Below are positions 38,191 to 47,100 of a DNA stretch of 64,000 nt, one piece after another (the first letter of the stretch is position 1; each line of letters begins with the position of its first letter). A model generated the notes under the pieces. That model saw only the letters and a list, made by a program, of their open reading frames with translations. It had not been told where the DNA came from and searched no databases. The position numbers and the translations under genes are program-made. The DNA comes from Ornithinimicrobium avium (GTDB lineage: Bacteria > Actinomycetota > Actinomycetes > Actinomycetales > Dermatophilaceae), in the NCBI RefSeq assembly GCF_003351765.1, contig NZ_CP031229.1, positions 1,426,001-1,490,000 on the forward strand, read 5' to 3'.

Positions 38191-39480
38191 TCAGCTGGTC
38201 CGGTCCCGCAGGTCCGCGACGTGCGGGCTGACCGAGGGGTCGAGGCCGAGACCGATCGACAGGTAGGTCGCAGCGAAGTCGACCATCGCGATGTGGTCGG
38301 CCAGCCGCACGACCGGGGCACCGGTGCCGGCTCGCACCTCCATGACGCGCGCCCCGGCCTCCCGGGCCGTCGTCAGCACCGCCTCGGTGAGCATCTCCGC
38401 CTGTTGCGACTCCGGGGTGGGCGGTTCGGCGGGGGCGTCACGCAGCATGAGCAGGCCCAGCCTGGGCAGCGAGGGCCCGTCGAGGAACGGGTCGGCGAAG
38501 ATGTCCTGCCCGGCCTCCTCCTCGGGGCCGCGCCGCCGCTCCATGAGCTCCCCGTCGGGCTCGTCGAAGTGGTGCGGCTCCCACTGGCTGGTGTCGATGT
38601 CGCCCAGCCGGATGCGCCGCTCGTCGTAGGTGCCGGGGCGTCTGCCGCCGACCGCCGTGTAGGGGCCGTCGAAGCACGCGACGATGCTGCTGGCCGCGTC
38701 CGGCAGCTCCCCGCACAGGGCCGGGATCCGGGCGGTGCGGGCGAGCATCGAGGAGGCGCGCTGCGCCGCGACCCCGCCGAGCGGGCCGTCACCGAGGACG
38801 ACGGGGACGGTCTCGGCCAGCTGCATGGCGAGCAGCTTGGCCGGGTTGACGAACGACTCCGACGACGGCCGCAGTTCCGTGGCCCGCTCGTCGAGCCGGT
38901 CGGCGACCGCCGTGAGGACGGCCTCGGGGGCGTCGAGGAGCCCGAGCCGGTCGGCCCCGACGAGGACGGGGGTGAGCAGCGTCCACAGGGAGGTGCGCGA
39001 GCTGATCCGCTGCCGACCGACGTCGACGTGGATCCCCCGGGCCCGTCGGGACACCTCGGCCAGCGGCGAGTCGTCCGCTCCCACGGTCAGCAGCGAGGCC
39101 CCACGGCGGGCCGCCTCGGCCGCGACCGCCAGCGGCCCGTGCGCCCGGCCGGAGAGGGAGACCGCCACGACGAGGTCGAGCGGACCCACCCAGCCGGGTA
39201 GCGGCAGGTTGCGCCGCGCCTGGACCGGCACCGGCGACCCCGGTTCGGCGAGCAGCTCGAGCACGTCGGAGACCAGGGAGCTGCCCCCGACCGCGGCGAC
39301 AAGGACCGAGCGGGGCCGGTCTTCCTCGGTGAGGCGGTCGATGCCGGCCTCCCGGGCCAGTTCGAGCGCCTCGCGCACCTGGGCACCGGCCGAGGCCAGC
39401 GCGCGCAGCGTGCCGCGGGAGTCCTTGCGCCCCAGCTCGTCGGGGTCGTCCAGCAGCGCCTCGTCGATGTAGGGAGCCAT
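38191..39480 (-). CDS. SIS domain protein, phosphoglucose/phosphomannose isomerase-like
   Basis: 429 residues with two SIS (sugar isomerase) domains: the first around VLVAAVGGSSLVSDVLELLA and LVVAVSLSGRAHGPLAVAAE, the second around TVPVVLGDGPLGGVAAQRAS and IVACFDGPY. It is the family next to manB in actinobacteria (like Rv3256c). These are annotated as bifunctional glucose/mannose-6-phosphate isomerases, but several catalytic positions are poorly conserved, so activity is not certain. The ATG follows AGAGGGGGA. It is the last gene of a manB-Trm112-SIS operon, likely feeding mannose or GDP-mannose synthesis. Confidence 0.85.
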   Translation of the reverse strand: MAPYIDEALLDDPDELGRKDSRGTLRALASAGAQVREALELAREAGIDRLTEEDRPRSVLVAAVGGSSLVSDVLELLAEPGSPVPVQARRNLPLPGWVGPLDLVVAVSLSGRAHGPLAVAAEAARRGASLLTVGADDSPLAEVSRRARGIHVDVGRQRISSRTSLWTLLTPVLVGADRLGLLDAPEAVLTAVADRLDERATELRPSSESFVNPAKLLAMQLAETVPVVLGDGPLGGVAAQRASSMLARTARIPALCGELPDAASSIVACFDGPYTAVGGRRPGTYDERRIRLGDIDTSQWEPHHFDEPDGELMERRRGPEEEAGQDIFADPFLDGPSLPRLGLLMLRDAPAEPPTPESQQAEMLTEAVLTTAREAGARVMEVRAGTGAPVVRLADHIAMVDFAATYLSIGLGLDPSVSPHVADLRDRTS

Positions 39481-39493
39481 CGCAGTCCCCCTC

Positions 39494-39703
39494 TCAGACG
39501 GTGACGACGACGGCGTCGTCGGCGAGCAGGACGGGGATGCCGTCGGTCACCGGGTAGCGGCGGCGTCGACCCGTCCCGTCGCAGTCCTCGGCGCACTGCA
39601 GGGCCGGCGCGCCATGGTCGTCCACCACGTCGAGCAGCGGGTGCCCGCCGACGGGGCAGCGAAGGATCTCCCGGACCCAGGACTCGTACTGCGGACGTGC
39701 CAT
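39494..39703 (-). CDS. Trm112 family zinc-ribbon-like protein
   Basis: A 69-residue protein starting MARPQYESWVREILRCPVGG. The family pattern is a first CP pair (RCPVGGHPLLDVVDDHG), a second Cys (LQCAEDC), and the ending YPVTDGIPVLLADDAV, all visible. Trm112 proteins stabilise methyltransferases in eukaryotes and archaea; bacterial ones are unassigned. The ATG at 39703 follows AGGAGAG and lies one base after the manB stop. The order manB-Trm112-SIS is common in actinobacteria. Two of the usual four metal Cys are replaced, so metal binding may be lost. Confidence 0.87.
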   Translation of the reverse strand: MARPQYESWVREILRCPVGGHPLLDVVDDHGAPALQCAEDCDGTGRRRRYPVTDGIPVLLADDAVVVTV

Positions 39704-39704
39704 C

Positions 39705-41129
39705 TCAGCTCTCCTGTCGTACCAGCCCGAGCACGGTGTCCCGGACCTGTTCCATGGTCGCGCGGTCGGCGCTCTCGACGTTGAGCCGCAGCAGCGGCTC
39801 GGTGTTGCTGGGACGCAGCGAGAACCACCACGCCGGCGCCTGCTCACGGGTCATCGTCAGCCCGTCGAGGGTGTCGGCGACGGCATCCTGGCCCTCCGCC
39901 CAGGCACGTGCCCGCGCGGTCGCCGCGGTCACGTCCTCGACGGTGGAGTTGATCTCCCCCGAGCCGACGTAGCGGTCGTAGGCGGCGACGAGCTCGGAGA
40001 GCGGAAGGTCCTGCTCGCCCAGCGCCGCGAGCACGTGCAGGGCCGCGAGCATCCCGGTGTCGGCGTACCAGAAGTCGCGGAAGTAGTAGTGGGCCGAGTG
40101 CTCCCCCCCGAAGACCGCCCCGTGCTCGGCCATGACCGACTTGACGAAGCTGTGCCCCACCCGGGTGCGCACCGCGCGCGCCCCCGCCCTGGAGACCGTC
40201 TCGGGCACGGCGGCGGACACGATGAGGTTGTGCACGACGGCCACGTCGGCCGGGTCGCTCCCCGCGGCGACCTCGCGCGCGATCTCCCTGTCGGCGACGA
40301 GAGCGGTGATCGTGCTGGGGCTCACCGCAAGCCCGCGCTCGTCGACGACGAAGCAGCGGTCGGCGTCCCCGTCGAAGGCCAGGCCGAGGTCGGCGCCGTG
40401 CTCCACGACGGCCGCCTGCAGGTCGAGCAGGTTCTCGGGGACCAGGGGGTTGGCCTCGTGGTTCGGGAACGTCCCGTCGAGCTCGAAGAAGAGCGGCACC
40501 ACCTCCACGGGCAGGTCCCCCTCCCCCAGCACCGCCGGGACGGTCAGCCCCGCCATCCCGTTGCCCGCGTCGACGACCACCTTCAGCCGTCGGCTGCCGC
40601 CCAGGTCGACCAGGGACCGGAGGTATGCCGCGTAGCCGGCGAGCGTGTCGGTCTCGCTGAGCGTTCCCGGCCTCCCGGCCGTGGTCAGGTCGTGCAGGGA
40701 CCCGCGGTCGAGGAGCCACTGCGCCAGGTCCCGGATCTCGGCCAGACCCGTCTCCTGCCCGACCGGCCGGGCGGCACGGCGACAGAGCTTGATCCCGTTG
40801 TACCGGGCCGGGTTGTGGCTCGCGGTGAACATCGCGCCGGCCAGGTCCAGCGAGCCGCTCGCGTGGTAGAGCCCGTCGGTGGAGCACAGGCCGATCATCG
40901 TCACGTCGACCCCGTGCCCGGCGACGCCCGCGGCGAACTCGCGGGCCAGCCCGGGCGAGGAGTCACGCATGTCGTGCCCGACGACGACCCCATGCTCGCC
41001 CTCGGGGAGCACGACGACCTGGGCGAAGGCCGAGCCGAGGGCCCGCACCACCCGGCCGTCGAGCTGGTCGGGAACGGTCCCGCGCACGTCGTAGGCCTTG
41101 ACGAGGCCGGAGAGGTCGACGGAGGTCAC
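39705..41129 (-). CDS. manB: Phosphomannomutase/phosphoglucomutase
   Basis: It interconverts mannose-6-phosphate and mannose-1-phosphate for GDP-mannose, and so for glycans and mannosylated lipids. 474 residues in four domains: the start has KAYDVRGTVPDQLD, the active Ser is at about 104 in MFTASHNPARYNGIKL, the Mg loop is AFDGDADRCFVVDE, the sugar loop GGEHSAHYYFRDF, and the phosphate loop RPSNTEPLLRLNVES. The GTG start follows a TAGGCT box by 8 nt with no ribosome binding site; an upstream in-frame start would add nine unlikely residues. It heads the manB-Trm112-SIS operon. Confidence 0.95.
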   Translation of the reverse strand: MTSVDLSGLVKAYDVRGTVPDQLDGRVVRALGSAFAQVVVLPEGEHGVVVGHDMRDSSPGLAREFAAGVAGHGVDVTMIGLCSTDGLYHASGSLDLAGAMFTASHNPARYNGIKLCRRAARPVGQETGLAEIRDLAQWLLDRGSLHDLTTAGRPGTLSETDTLAGYAAYLRSLVDLGGSRRLKVVVDAGNGMAGLTVPAVLGEGDLPVEVVPLFFELDGTFPNHEANPLVPENLLDLQAAVVEHGADLGLAFDGDADRCFVVDERGLAVSPSTITALVADREIAREVAAGSDPADVAVVHNLIVSAAVPETVSRAGARAVRTRVGHSFVKSVMAEHGAVFGGEHSAHYYFRDFWYADTGMLAALHVLAALGEQDLPLSELVAAYDRYVGSGEINSTVEDVTAATARARAWAEGQDAVADTLDGLTMTREQAPAWWFSLRPSNTEPLLRLNVESADRATMEQVRDTVLGLVRQES

Positions 41130-41143
41130 GAGAGACAAGCCTA
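41130..41143 (-). promoter_or_regulatory. Leaderless-type promoter of manB
   Basis: On the minus strand TAGGCT (41143 to 41138) lies 8 nt before the GTG at 41129. Confidence 0.5.
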
Positions 41144-41193
41144 CCGACGTGCGCACGGGATTCCGGCGGCCCTCGACCGTTGCCGCGGCGGGG

Positions 41194-41222
41194 CCGGCCG
41201 TGAGCCGGTCGCTGACGGCCGG
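41194..41222. terminator. Hairpin downstream of the DUF3499 gene
   Basis: CCGGCCGT (41194-41201) pairs with ACGGCCGG (41215-41222) over a 13-nt loop, 12 bases past the DUF3499 stop. There is no U tract. Confidence 0.45.
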
Positions 41223-41234
41223 AGGGAGCGTTCC

Positions 41235-41606
41235 TCAGCGGTCCCGCAGCACGCGCAGATGACCGCGGCGCGCGATCTCGATCACCGCGGCGCGGGACTG
41301 CTCGTCGCGGGTGCCGGCCTCGACGTGCACGATGCCGCTGCGGTGCTCGCGGACGGCGTCGGCGAGCGCGGCCAGGTCGTCCGCCGGGGCCCGCGTCTCA
41401 CCCTCCGGTAGGTCGATGCGCACGACGTCCCAGCCGCGGGGCACGGTCAGCCGGCCGGCGTGCTCCTCGCACAGGTCGTAGGAGTGCGGCTCCGCGTGCG
41501 TCGCCAGCGGACCCAGCACCGCCGTCTGCTCCGCGTAGACGTACGTGAGCGTCCACGCGGCGGAACGGGAGCACGCGGTCTTGCTGCAGTGGCGGGTGAC
41601 GGTCAC
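41235..41606 (-). CDS. DUF3499 family protein
   Basis: A 123-residue actinobacterial protein of unknown function (the position and family of Rv3258c). It has an N-terminal four-Cys or Cys/His motif (RHCSKTACSRSAAWTLTYVY, then DLCEEHAGRLTVPRGWDVVR) that looks like a zinc ribbon. The C-terminus is predicted helical (LAALADAVREHRSGIVHVEA). The GTG at 41606 is supported by the family start TRHCSKTAC and by a TAGAGT box 8 nt upstream. It is divergent from the metallopeptidase-like gene, as in mycobacteria. Confidence 0.9.
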   Translation of the reverse strand: MTVTRHCSKTACSRSAAWTLTYVYAEQTAVLGPLATHAEPHSYDLCEEHAGRLTVPRGWDVVRIDLPEGETRAPADDLAALADAVREHRSGIVHVEAGTRDEQSRAAVIEIARRGHLRVLRDR

Positions 41607-41620
41607 GGAACCACACTCTA
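41607..41620 (-). promoter_or_regulatory. Leaderless-type promoter of the DUF3499 gene
   Basis: On the minus strand TAGAGT (41620 to 41615) lies 8 nt before the GTG at 41606. Confidence 0.5.
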
Positions 41621-41673
41621 GGCGCCTGCCACGACAAACCTGCGGCACCACTCCGATGGGGCACGGCCCGGGA

Positions 41674-41685
41674 TAGTGTCGAGTC
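41674..41685 (+). promoter_or_regulatory. Leaderless-type promoter of the metallopeptidase-like gene
   Basis: TAGTGT at 41674-41679 lies 6 nt before the GTG at 41686, with no ribosome binding site. Confidence 0.55.
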
Positions 41686-42072
41686 GTGAGCAGGCGCAGG
41701 GACCGACGGGGCCGCGGGCTGCGCGGCCCGCTGGCGTGGCCGCCGCTGCCGGCGATGGTGCCCCGACGGGACCGCTTCGACGAGCTGGTCCTGGACGCCG
41801 CCGAGGCGGTGGAGGACCGGCTCGGCCACCCGCTCGGGACGGAGCTGGCGGTCGAGGAGGTCCCGCCCTCCGACCCCGCGCCGTGGGAGCACGGGGTGGC
41901 GCTGGGGCGGCTCTTTCCCGCCGAGCGCGGGCTTCCGGCCCGGCTCGTGGTCTACCGGCGTCCGGTCGAGCAGCGGGCCCACGACGAGACGGACCTGGCC
42001 GCGATCATCTACGAGGTCGTGGCGGAGCAGATCGCCAGGATGCTGGGCCGCGACCCCGAGGACCTCGCCTGA
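41686..42072 (+). CDS. Metallopeptidase-family protein lacking the HExxH motif
   Basis: 128 residues in the position of Rv3259. The body RFDELVLDAAEAVEDRLGHP and PAERGLPARLVVYRRPVEQR matches the small zincin-like family PF06262. Where that family carries HExxH and a downstream acidic residue, this protein has IIYEVVAEQIARMLGRDPED: the Glu is kept but both His are lost. It is therefore unlikely to be an active zinc protease and may act as a structural or binding protein. The N-terminus is basic. The GTG start follows a TAGTGT box by 6 nt. Confidence 0.82.
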   Translation: MSRRRDRRGRGLRGPLAWPPLPAMVPRRDRFDELVLDAAEAVEDRLGHPLGTELAVEEVPPSDPAPWEHGVALGRLFPAERGLPARLVVYRRPVEQRAHDETDLAAIIYEVVAEQIARMLGRDPEDLA

Positions 42073-42090
42073 GCGATCCTGCATCCGTCC

Positions 42091-44148
42091 TCAGGGCAGG
42101 ACCGGTCGCACGTCGGTGAGGTGACGCATCCACGGCAGCTGCGGGAGGGTCGCGGCCGCCAGGTACGGGCCGAGCTCGTCGGCGCCGGCGACGTGCAGCG
42201 CCGAGACGACACCCGCGGGACCCGCACCGACGACCCACACCGCACGCGCGTCCTCGGGGACGGGCAGGACGACCGTGGTGTCGTTGGCGAGGTCCACCCA
42301 GCGGGCGGTCTCCGCGCCCTCGGCGTCCACCCAGGTCACCCAGGCCGTGGTGCCGTCGACGGCGGTGAGCGCCAGCTGCGCCGACCCGTCCGGCACCGCG
42401 GCACGCTCCGGCAGCGCGATACCCGTCGGCGACGTCGAGGGCAGCGTCGCGGCGACCCAGGCGGTCTCGCCGGCGGGTCGCACGAGGGGCTCCGCCTGGT
42501 CCCGAGGAGCCCGCTCCGCTCCCCCGCCGTCCGTCCTGTCGGCGTCGTCCGTCCTGTCGGCGTCGTCCGTCGTGTCGGCGTCGCGCGCGTTCTTCCCGCC
42601 CCCGGTGCGCACGGCCTCGTCGCCGGCATCGCCGGGCAGCACGACCGGCTCGTCGTCCACCGGCAGCACCTCGAGCCGCGCGCCGGCCACGACGGGCTCG
42701 TCGGAGCGCAGCCGCAGCGCCACCGCCCCCTCGGGCAGCTCGTCGAGCACCACGTCCACCGTGCTGCCGGCGGGCACCCGGGTGACGCGGTCGGCCAGGC
42801 GCTGGGCACCGTCGACGGTCAGCGCGGTCACGTCCACCACGGCCTCGGCGGTCCCCGGCGCGGCCAGCCGCAGCACGACCTGGCCGGCGAGGCCCTCGGG
42901 GACCGGCGGCAGGGCTGGCACCACGAGGTCGGTCGAGGGGACCGCAGCAGGCGACACCAGCTCGGCGCCCCGGTCGGTGGTCCCGTCGCGGTAGTACTCC
43001 GCCAGCTGAGCCACGACCGGCCCGCCGCTCGCCCGCACCCGCAGCACCGGCGCTGTTGCACCGGGCGCGAGAGCGTCGAGGACCTCGACGCTGCGCCCGC
43101 CGGCGGGCACCACGACGGCCGAGGAACCGGTCGTGGCCACCGGGCCGTCCCCACCCCACACGGACACCTCGACGGTCACCGTGTCCGTCCCGGGGTTGGT
43201 GAGCACGAGCTGCTCGGTCCGTCCCGGCGCGTCGTCGCCGCCCACCAGCCACACGGTCTCCGCCTGCGGCGCGCAGGCCGCCAGCGCGGCACCGCGCGCG
43301 CCTGGGGCGGTCCCGACCCCGAGCAGCCCGCCCAGCACCGCGGGGGCGAGGTCCGCGTGCGCGGTCACCACGGCCGACGCGGCGTCCTGGAGCGTCACCT
43401 CGACGGGTATGCCGTGCTCCAGGTCCTCCTGCGCGGCACCGTCGGTGGTCCGCAGCAGGGAGACGCCCGGTGCTGCGGCGCCGTCCGACGGCGGCGCGTC
43501 GGTACGCGCTGCGGCGCCGTCCGACGGCGGCGCGTCGGTACGCGCTGCGGCGTCGTCCGACGGCGGCGCATCGGTACGCGCTGCGGCGTCGTTCTCTCCC
43601 CCGCTCTCCCCTCCGGGCGAGGAGCTGGTGGCCGACCCCGCGGTGCCCGGCCTGCCGGTGGTGGCGGCGTCGTCCGTCGCCGCACCCTCCAGCCGTGGCG
43701 GCACGGCGTCCAGCACGGACCTCGGCGCACCCACGGCCAGGGCGCGCACCTCCGCCGTCGTCCCGTCCTGAGCCAGGAACGGCTCCGGACCAGGGCAGGC
43801 CATGGCCGCCGACTCCACCAGCGCCTGCTCGGGCGGCCCGCCGGTCACCCCGGCCGGATCGCCGCCACCCGCGCCGCGGTCGCCCAGCCTGGCTCCGCCC
43901 TGGGCGGCGCCGAGGCCCCAGACGAGGGCGGCTGCCGCGGCGACCGCGAGCGCCGGCCGCCAGCCCCGCCGGAGCACCGCCGTCCTGCGGGACCTGGACC
44001 CCTGCCCGGTCACCGGGTCGGCGGTCACCGTCGTCCCCTCGTCCGTCGTCCCGTCGTAAAAGGTCGTCCCGTGCTTGGTCAGCCCCTGACCGGTGGCCCC
44101 GTCGTCGGCCGGCGCCATCGGGAGGTCCTCGTCGTGCTCCCCGCTCAT
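42091..44148 (-). CDS. DUF5719 family membrane-anchored protein
   Basis: 685 residues with one membrane segment near the N-terminus (about 65-85, LAVAAAAALVWGLGAAQGGA) after a cytosolic, charged head. A large extracellular part follows. It matches the actinobacterial DUF5719 family found after a large membrane glycosyltransferase, of unknown function. Beta-rich stretches such as EQLVLTNPGTDTVTVEVSVW suggest immunoglobulin-like folds. Two low-complexity inserts, AARTDAPPSDGA x3 and a DADRTD-type array, are encoded by tandem repeats. The ATG at 44148 overlaps the glycosyltransferase stop by 4 nt, so the two proteins are probably made together. Confidence 0.8.
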   Translation of the reverse strand: MSGEHDEDLPMAPADDGATGQGLTKHGTTFYDGTTDEGTTVTADPVTGQGSRSRRTAVLRRGWRPALAVAAAAALVWGLGAAQGGARLGDRGAGGGDPAGVTGGPPEQALVESAAMACPGPEPFLAQDGTTAEVRALAVGAPRSVLDAVPPRLEGAATDDAATTGRPGTAGSATSSSPGGESGGENDAAARTDAPPSDDAAARTDAPPSDGAAARTDAPPSDGAAAPGVSLLRTTDGAAQEDLEHGIPVEVTLQDAASAVVTAHADLAPAVLGGLLGVGTAPGARGAALAACAPQAETVWLVGGDDAPGRTEQLVLTNPGTDTVTVEVSVWGGDGPVATTGSSAVVVPAGGRSVEVLDALAPGATAPVLRVRASGGPVVAQLAEYYRDGTTDRGAELVSPAAVPSTDLVVPALPPVPEGLAGQVVLRLAAPGTAEAVVDVTALTVDGAQRLADRVTRVPAGSTVDVVLDELPEGAVALRLRSDEPVVAGARLEVLPVDDEPVVLPGDAGDEAVRTGGGKNARDADTTDDADRTDDADRTDGGGAERAPRDQAEPLVRPAGETAWVAATLPSTSPTGIALPERAAVPDGSAQLALTAVDGTTAWVTWVDAEGAETARWVDLANDTTVVLPVPEDARAVWVVGAGPAGVVSALHVAGADELGPYLAAATLPQLPWMRHLTDVRPVLP
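42533..42586. repeat. 18-bp tandem repeat, three units, in the DUF5719 gene
   Basis: GTCCTGTCGGCGTCGTCC at 42533 and 42551 are identical; the third unit at 42569 is degenerate. They encode an Asp/Thr/Arg-rich hydrophilic segment. Confidence 0.8.
43475..43582. repeat. 36-bp tandem repeat, three units, in the DUF5719 gene
   Basis: Units start at 43475, 43511 and 43547. The first two are identical and the third differs by two bases; a partial fourth unit follows. Each encodes the 12-residue AARTDAPPSDGA, an extracellular linker by position. There are no variable spacers, so it is not CRISPR. Confidence 0.85.
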
Positions 44149-47100
44149 CGGGTCTGCTCCTCCGGGTCGGTCTCGTTGCGCCCGAACGGCAGGGCGAGGA
44201 AGGCGACGACGGCTGCCAGCACGAGCGCGAGCACGTGCCAGGCAAGCCTGGGCGTGCGGACCTCCACGTCCACCTCGTGCGTGCCGGCGGGCAGCAGGAC
44301 GTGGTTGCCGCGCCCGACGCCGACCGGGTGGCCGTCGACGTCGACGCTGGCGTAGCGGGACCAGCCCTGGCCCTCGGCCACCTCGAGCACCGCCCCCTCG
44401 GGCAGGTCCTTCAGCGTCCCCGCCGAGGCGGCGTGGGGACCTGTTGCCTCCAGCCGGCCCAGGGACTGGCCGTCGGCGGCGAGCACCCGCACCCGCGCCG
44501 CCTCGTTGCTGGTCATCCGCCACACGACCTGGCCCTCGGGGCTGCTCACGCGGGTCAGCCCGGGCACCAGGTCCACCTGGGTGGCCAGCGGAGCGTCCGC
44601 GGACGCCTCGACCAGGACGTAGCCCACGCCGAGTCGCTCGAGCATGCCGCGGACCGCGGCTGGCTCGCCGTCGCCGGTCATCGCCGCGACGACCTCGACG
44701 ACGGGGCCATGGTCGGGCACGCCGACCCCGAGGTCACGCGTGCGGTCGCGCAGGATCCGCGGCGGCTCCGCCTCGGCACCCCGCAGGTCGGCCGCGACGG
44801 CGACGACGCCCTCGGAGCCCGCCGCGCCACGGTCCTCATCGAGCGGGACGAGCACGAGCGTGCGCTGGGCCGCCGGTCCACGGGCCTGCTCGAGCGCTAC
44901 CGCAGGCAGGTCCTCGACGGCCGGCTCCAGCTCACCTGTGCCCAGGAACATCGTCACCGCCCCGAGCGAGGCGAGACCGGCGAGGACCACAGCCCCGGTG
45001 AGCACGCCGGCCAGGAGTGGTGCAGGCCGGGCGCGACGACGGCCCGCCCCGTGATGGTCGTCCGTCCCGGGGACCTCGCCCTCCCCGCTCTCTCCCGCCC
45101 CGACGGTCTCCGTGGCTCCGGGAGCCAGCTCCGCCTGTGGGCGACGCGCCCGGTCCACCGCCAGCAACCTGTCCAGCGCCACCGCTCCAGCGATCAGCAC
45201 CGCAGCTCCTGCCAGCGACAGGAGCGTGCCGTCCCACACGACGACGTCGCTGCCGGCCTCGTCGTACGCCTGGGGCAGGACCCCGAGCGAGAGCCGGCCC
45301 ACGAGCGCCGCCAGGCCGACGAGCACGAGGGCGGCGGCCACCAGGACGGCGGCGCGGCGCCCGCGCCGGCCCCGCAGGGCCAGAGCTCCCAGCGCGGCCA
45401 GCCACATCGGAACGGCGAGCCAGAGCAGCATGGCGTCGGGAGCGAGGGCTTCGGCGGCCGAGGCGAGCGGGACCCCCGGGCCCGGCCGCAGCAGCAGCGT
45501 CTGCCACGGCGCGACGGGGACGGGGAAGCCGACGTCCGCGACCGTCGCCCCGGCCCCGCCCAGCAGCTGGACGGGCCCGGACACCGCCGCGGGCAGCCAC
45601 GGGAGCAGCAGCGGCCAGGGCAGCACGGCCAGGGCCACTCCCCGCCAACGGGCCGAACCGCGGCCGAGCACGACCAGCGCCGCCCCTCCCAGCGTCGCGA
45701 CGGGCAGCACCAGCGGCACCCACTGGGCCGCCAGGGCCACGCCGAGCACGGTGGCGAACAGCGCGGCGGTACGCCGTGCGCCGCCCGCGCGGGTGGCGCA
45801 CACGGCATACCCCGCGAGGAGGAGCGGGGCGAGCACGTGCACGACGACAGGACCCGCCCGGCCGTCGCCGACGGCGACCGCCAGCGGCGCCGCACCGGCC
45901 CAGCCCAGCGCCAGGCCGGCCCGCAGCCATCGGCGACGGGTGGCCCGCCGCAGGGCGAGGTAGGCCGTCAGCACGCTCGCCGGGACCGAGGCCAGCAGCA
46001 GCCAGCCCAGAGCGACGCCGGCGGTGGACGGCGCCCACCCCGTGCCCGGCACCGCCTCGACCATCCGGGCGAGCAGGGCCAGCGGCAGCAGCCACGCCTC
46101 GGCGACCCGGTCGTCCCCGAGCCCGCCGCCCCGCCAGCCGTCGAGTGCCGAGCGCCACAGCCCGGCGGCGTCGGTCGTGGCGGGCCCGAGCTCGCCGCCG
46201 GCCACGCCCGTCCCCTCCGGGGTGAGCGCCGGCAGCAGGTCGCGCCACCACCACCCTGCCAGCACGGTCGCGACCACGAGGGCCAGGCACAGCGGCCAGC
46301 TCCAGATCCGGGGGCGTCCGCGGTCGGCTCCGAGCTCTGCGAACTCGTCGGAGACCGGTCCGGTCTCCACTCCGCCCCTGGAGCGGCCCGGCAGGGTCTC
46401 CCCCGGGCGGGCGCGCTCGCGCGGGTCGAGCGCCTCGGTGACAGTGTCGGCGACGGCCCGCCAGCCGGCACCGGGCGGGACGAACAGGCTGCGCAGGTCT
46501 CGGGGCCGCACCGTCCGGCGCGACCGGAACCGGGCACGCGCCCCCAGGGAGCGCCCCGGGCTCAGCACAGCGCGGACGTCCGCCCACTCGTCCGCGGCTG
46601 CCTCGGGGCGCTTGACGAGGAGCAGGAGCAGCGCGGCGAGCGCCGAGGTGACCACGATGCCGAGCCCGCGCCACGGCGCGGCCCATCCCGAGCCGCGGGC
46701 CAGCGCGAGCTGGCGCTGGCGCACGCGGGTGCGCCGCGGCTCCAGCACGCCCAGGCCTGTCTCGCCCTGTCGGACGACCGCCTCGGGGGCGACGACGACG
46801 CGCTGCCCGACCAGGTGGCTGCGCCAGCCCACGTCCAGGCCGGCCACGCCGTCGTCGCCGAAGGCCGGGTCGAGACCGCCTGCCTCGGCGAGGACGTCGC
46901 TGCGCAGGAGCGAGCCGGCCAGCGGGACCCCGATGACGTCCCGGCGCAGGTCGAGCTGGCCCTGGTCGACGAGGGCCGCCTGCGGGGCGTCGGTCGCGCG
47001 GCCGCCGACGGTGAGGTGATGCCCGACCCCGACGAGCAGGCGCGGGTCGTCCAGCCGGACCAGCTTGGGACCCACGACGCCCGTCCGGCTGTTGCGGAGG

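Noticed and set aside
43475..43582. Possible CRISPR array.
   Set aside because: The 36-bp units are directly adjacent with no spacers, stay in frame and encode a peptide repeat.
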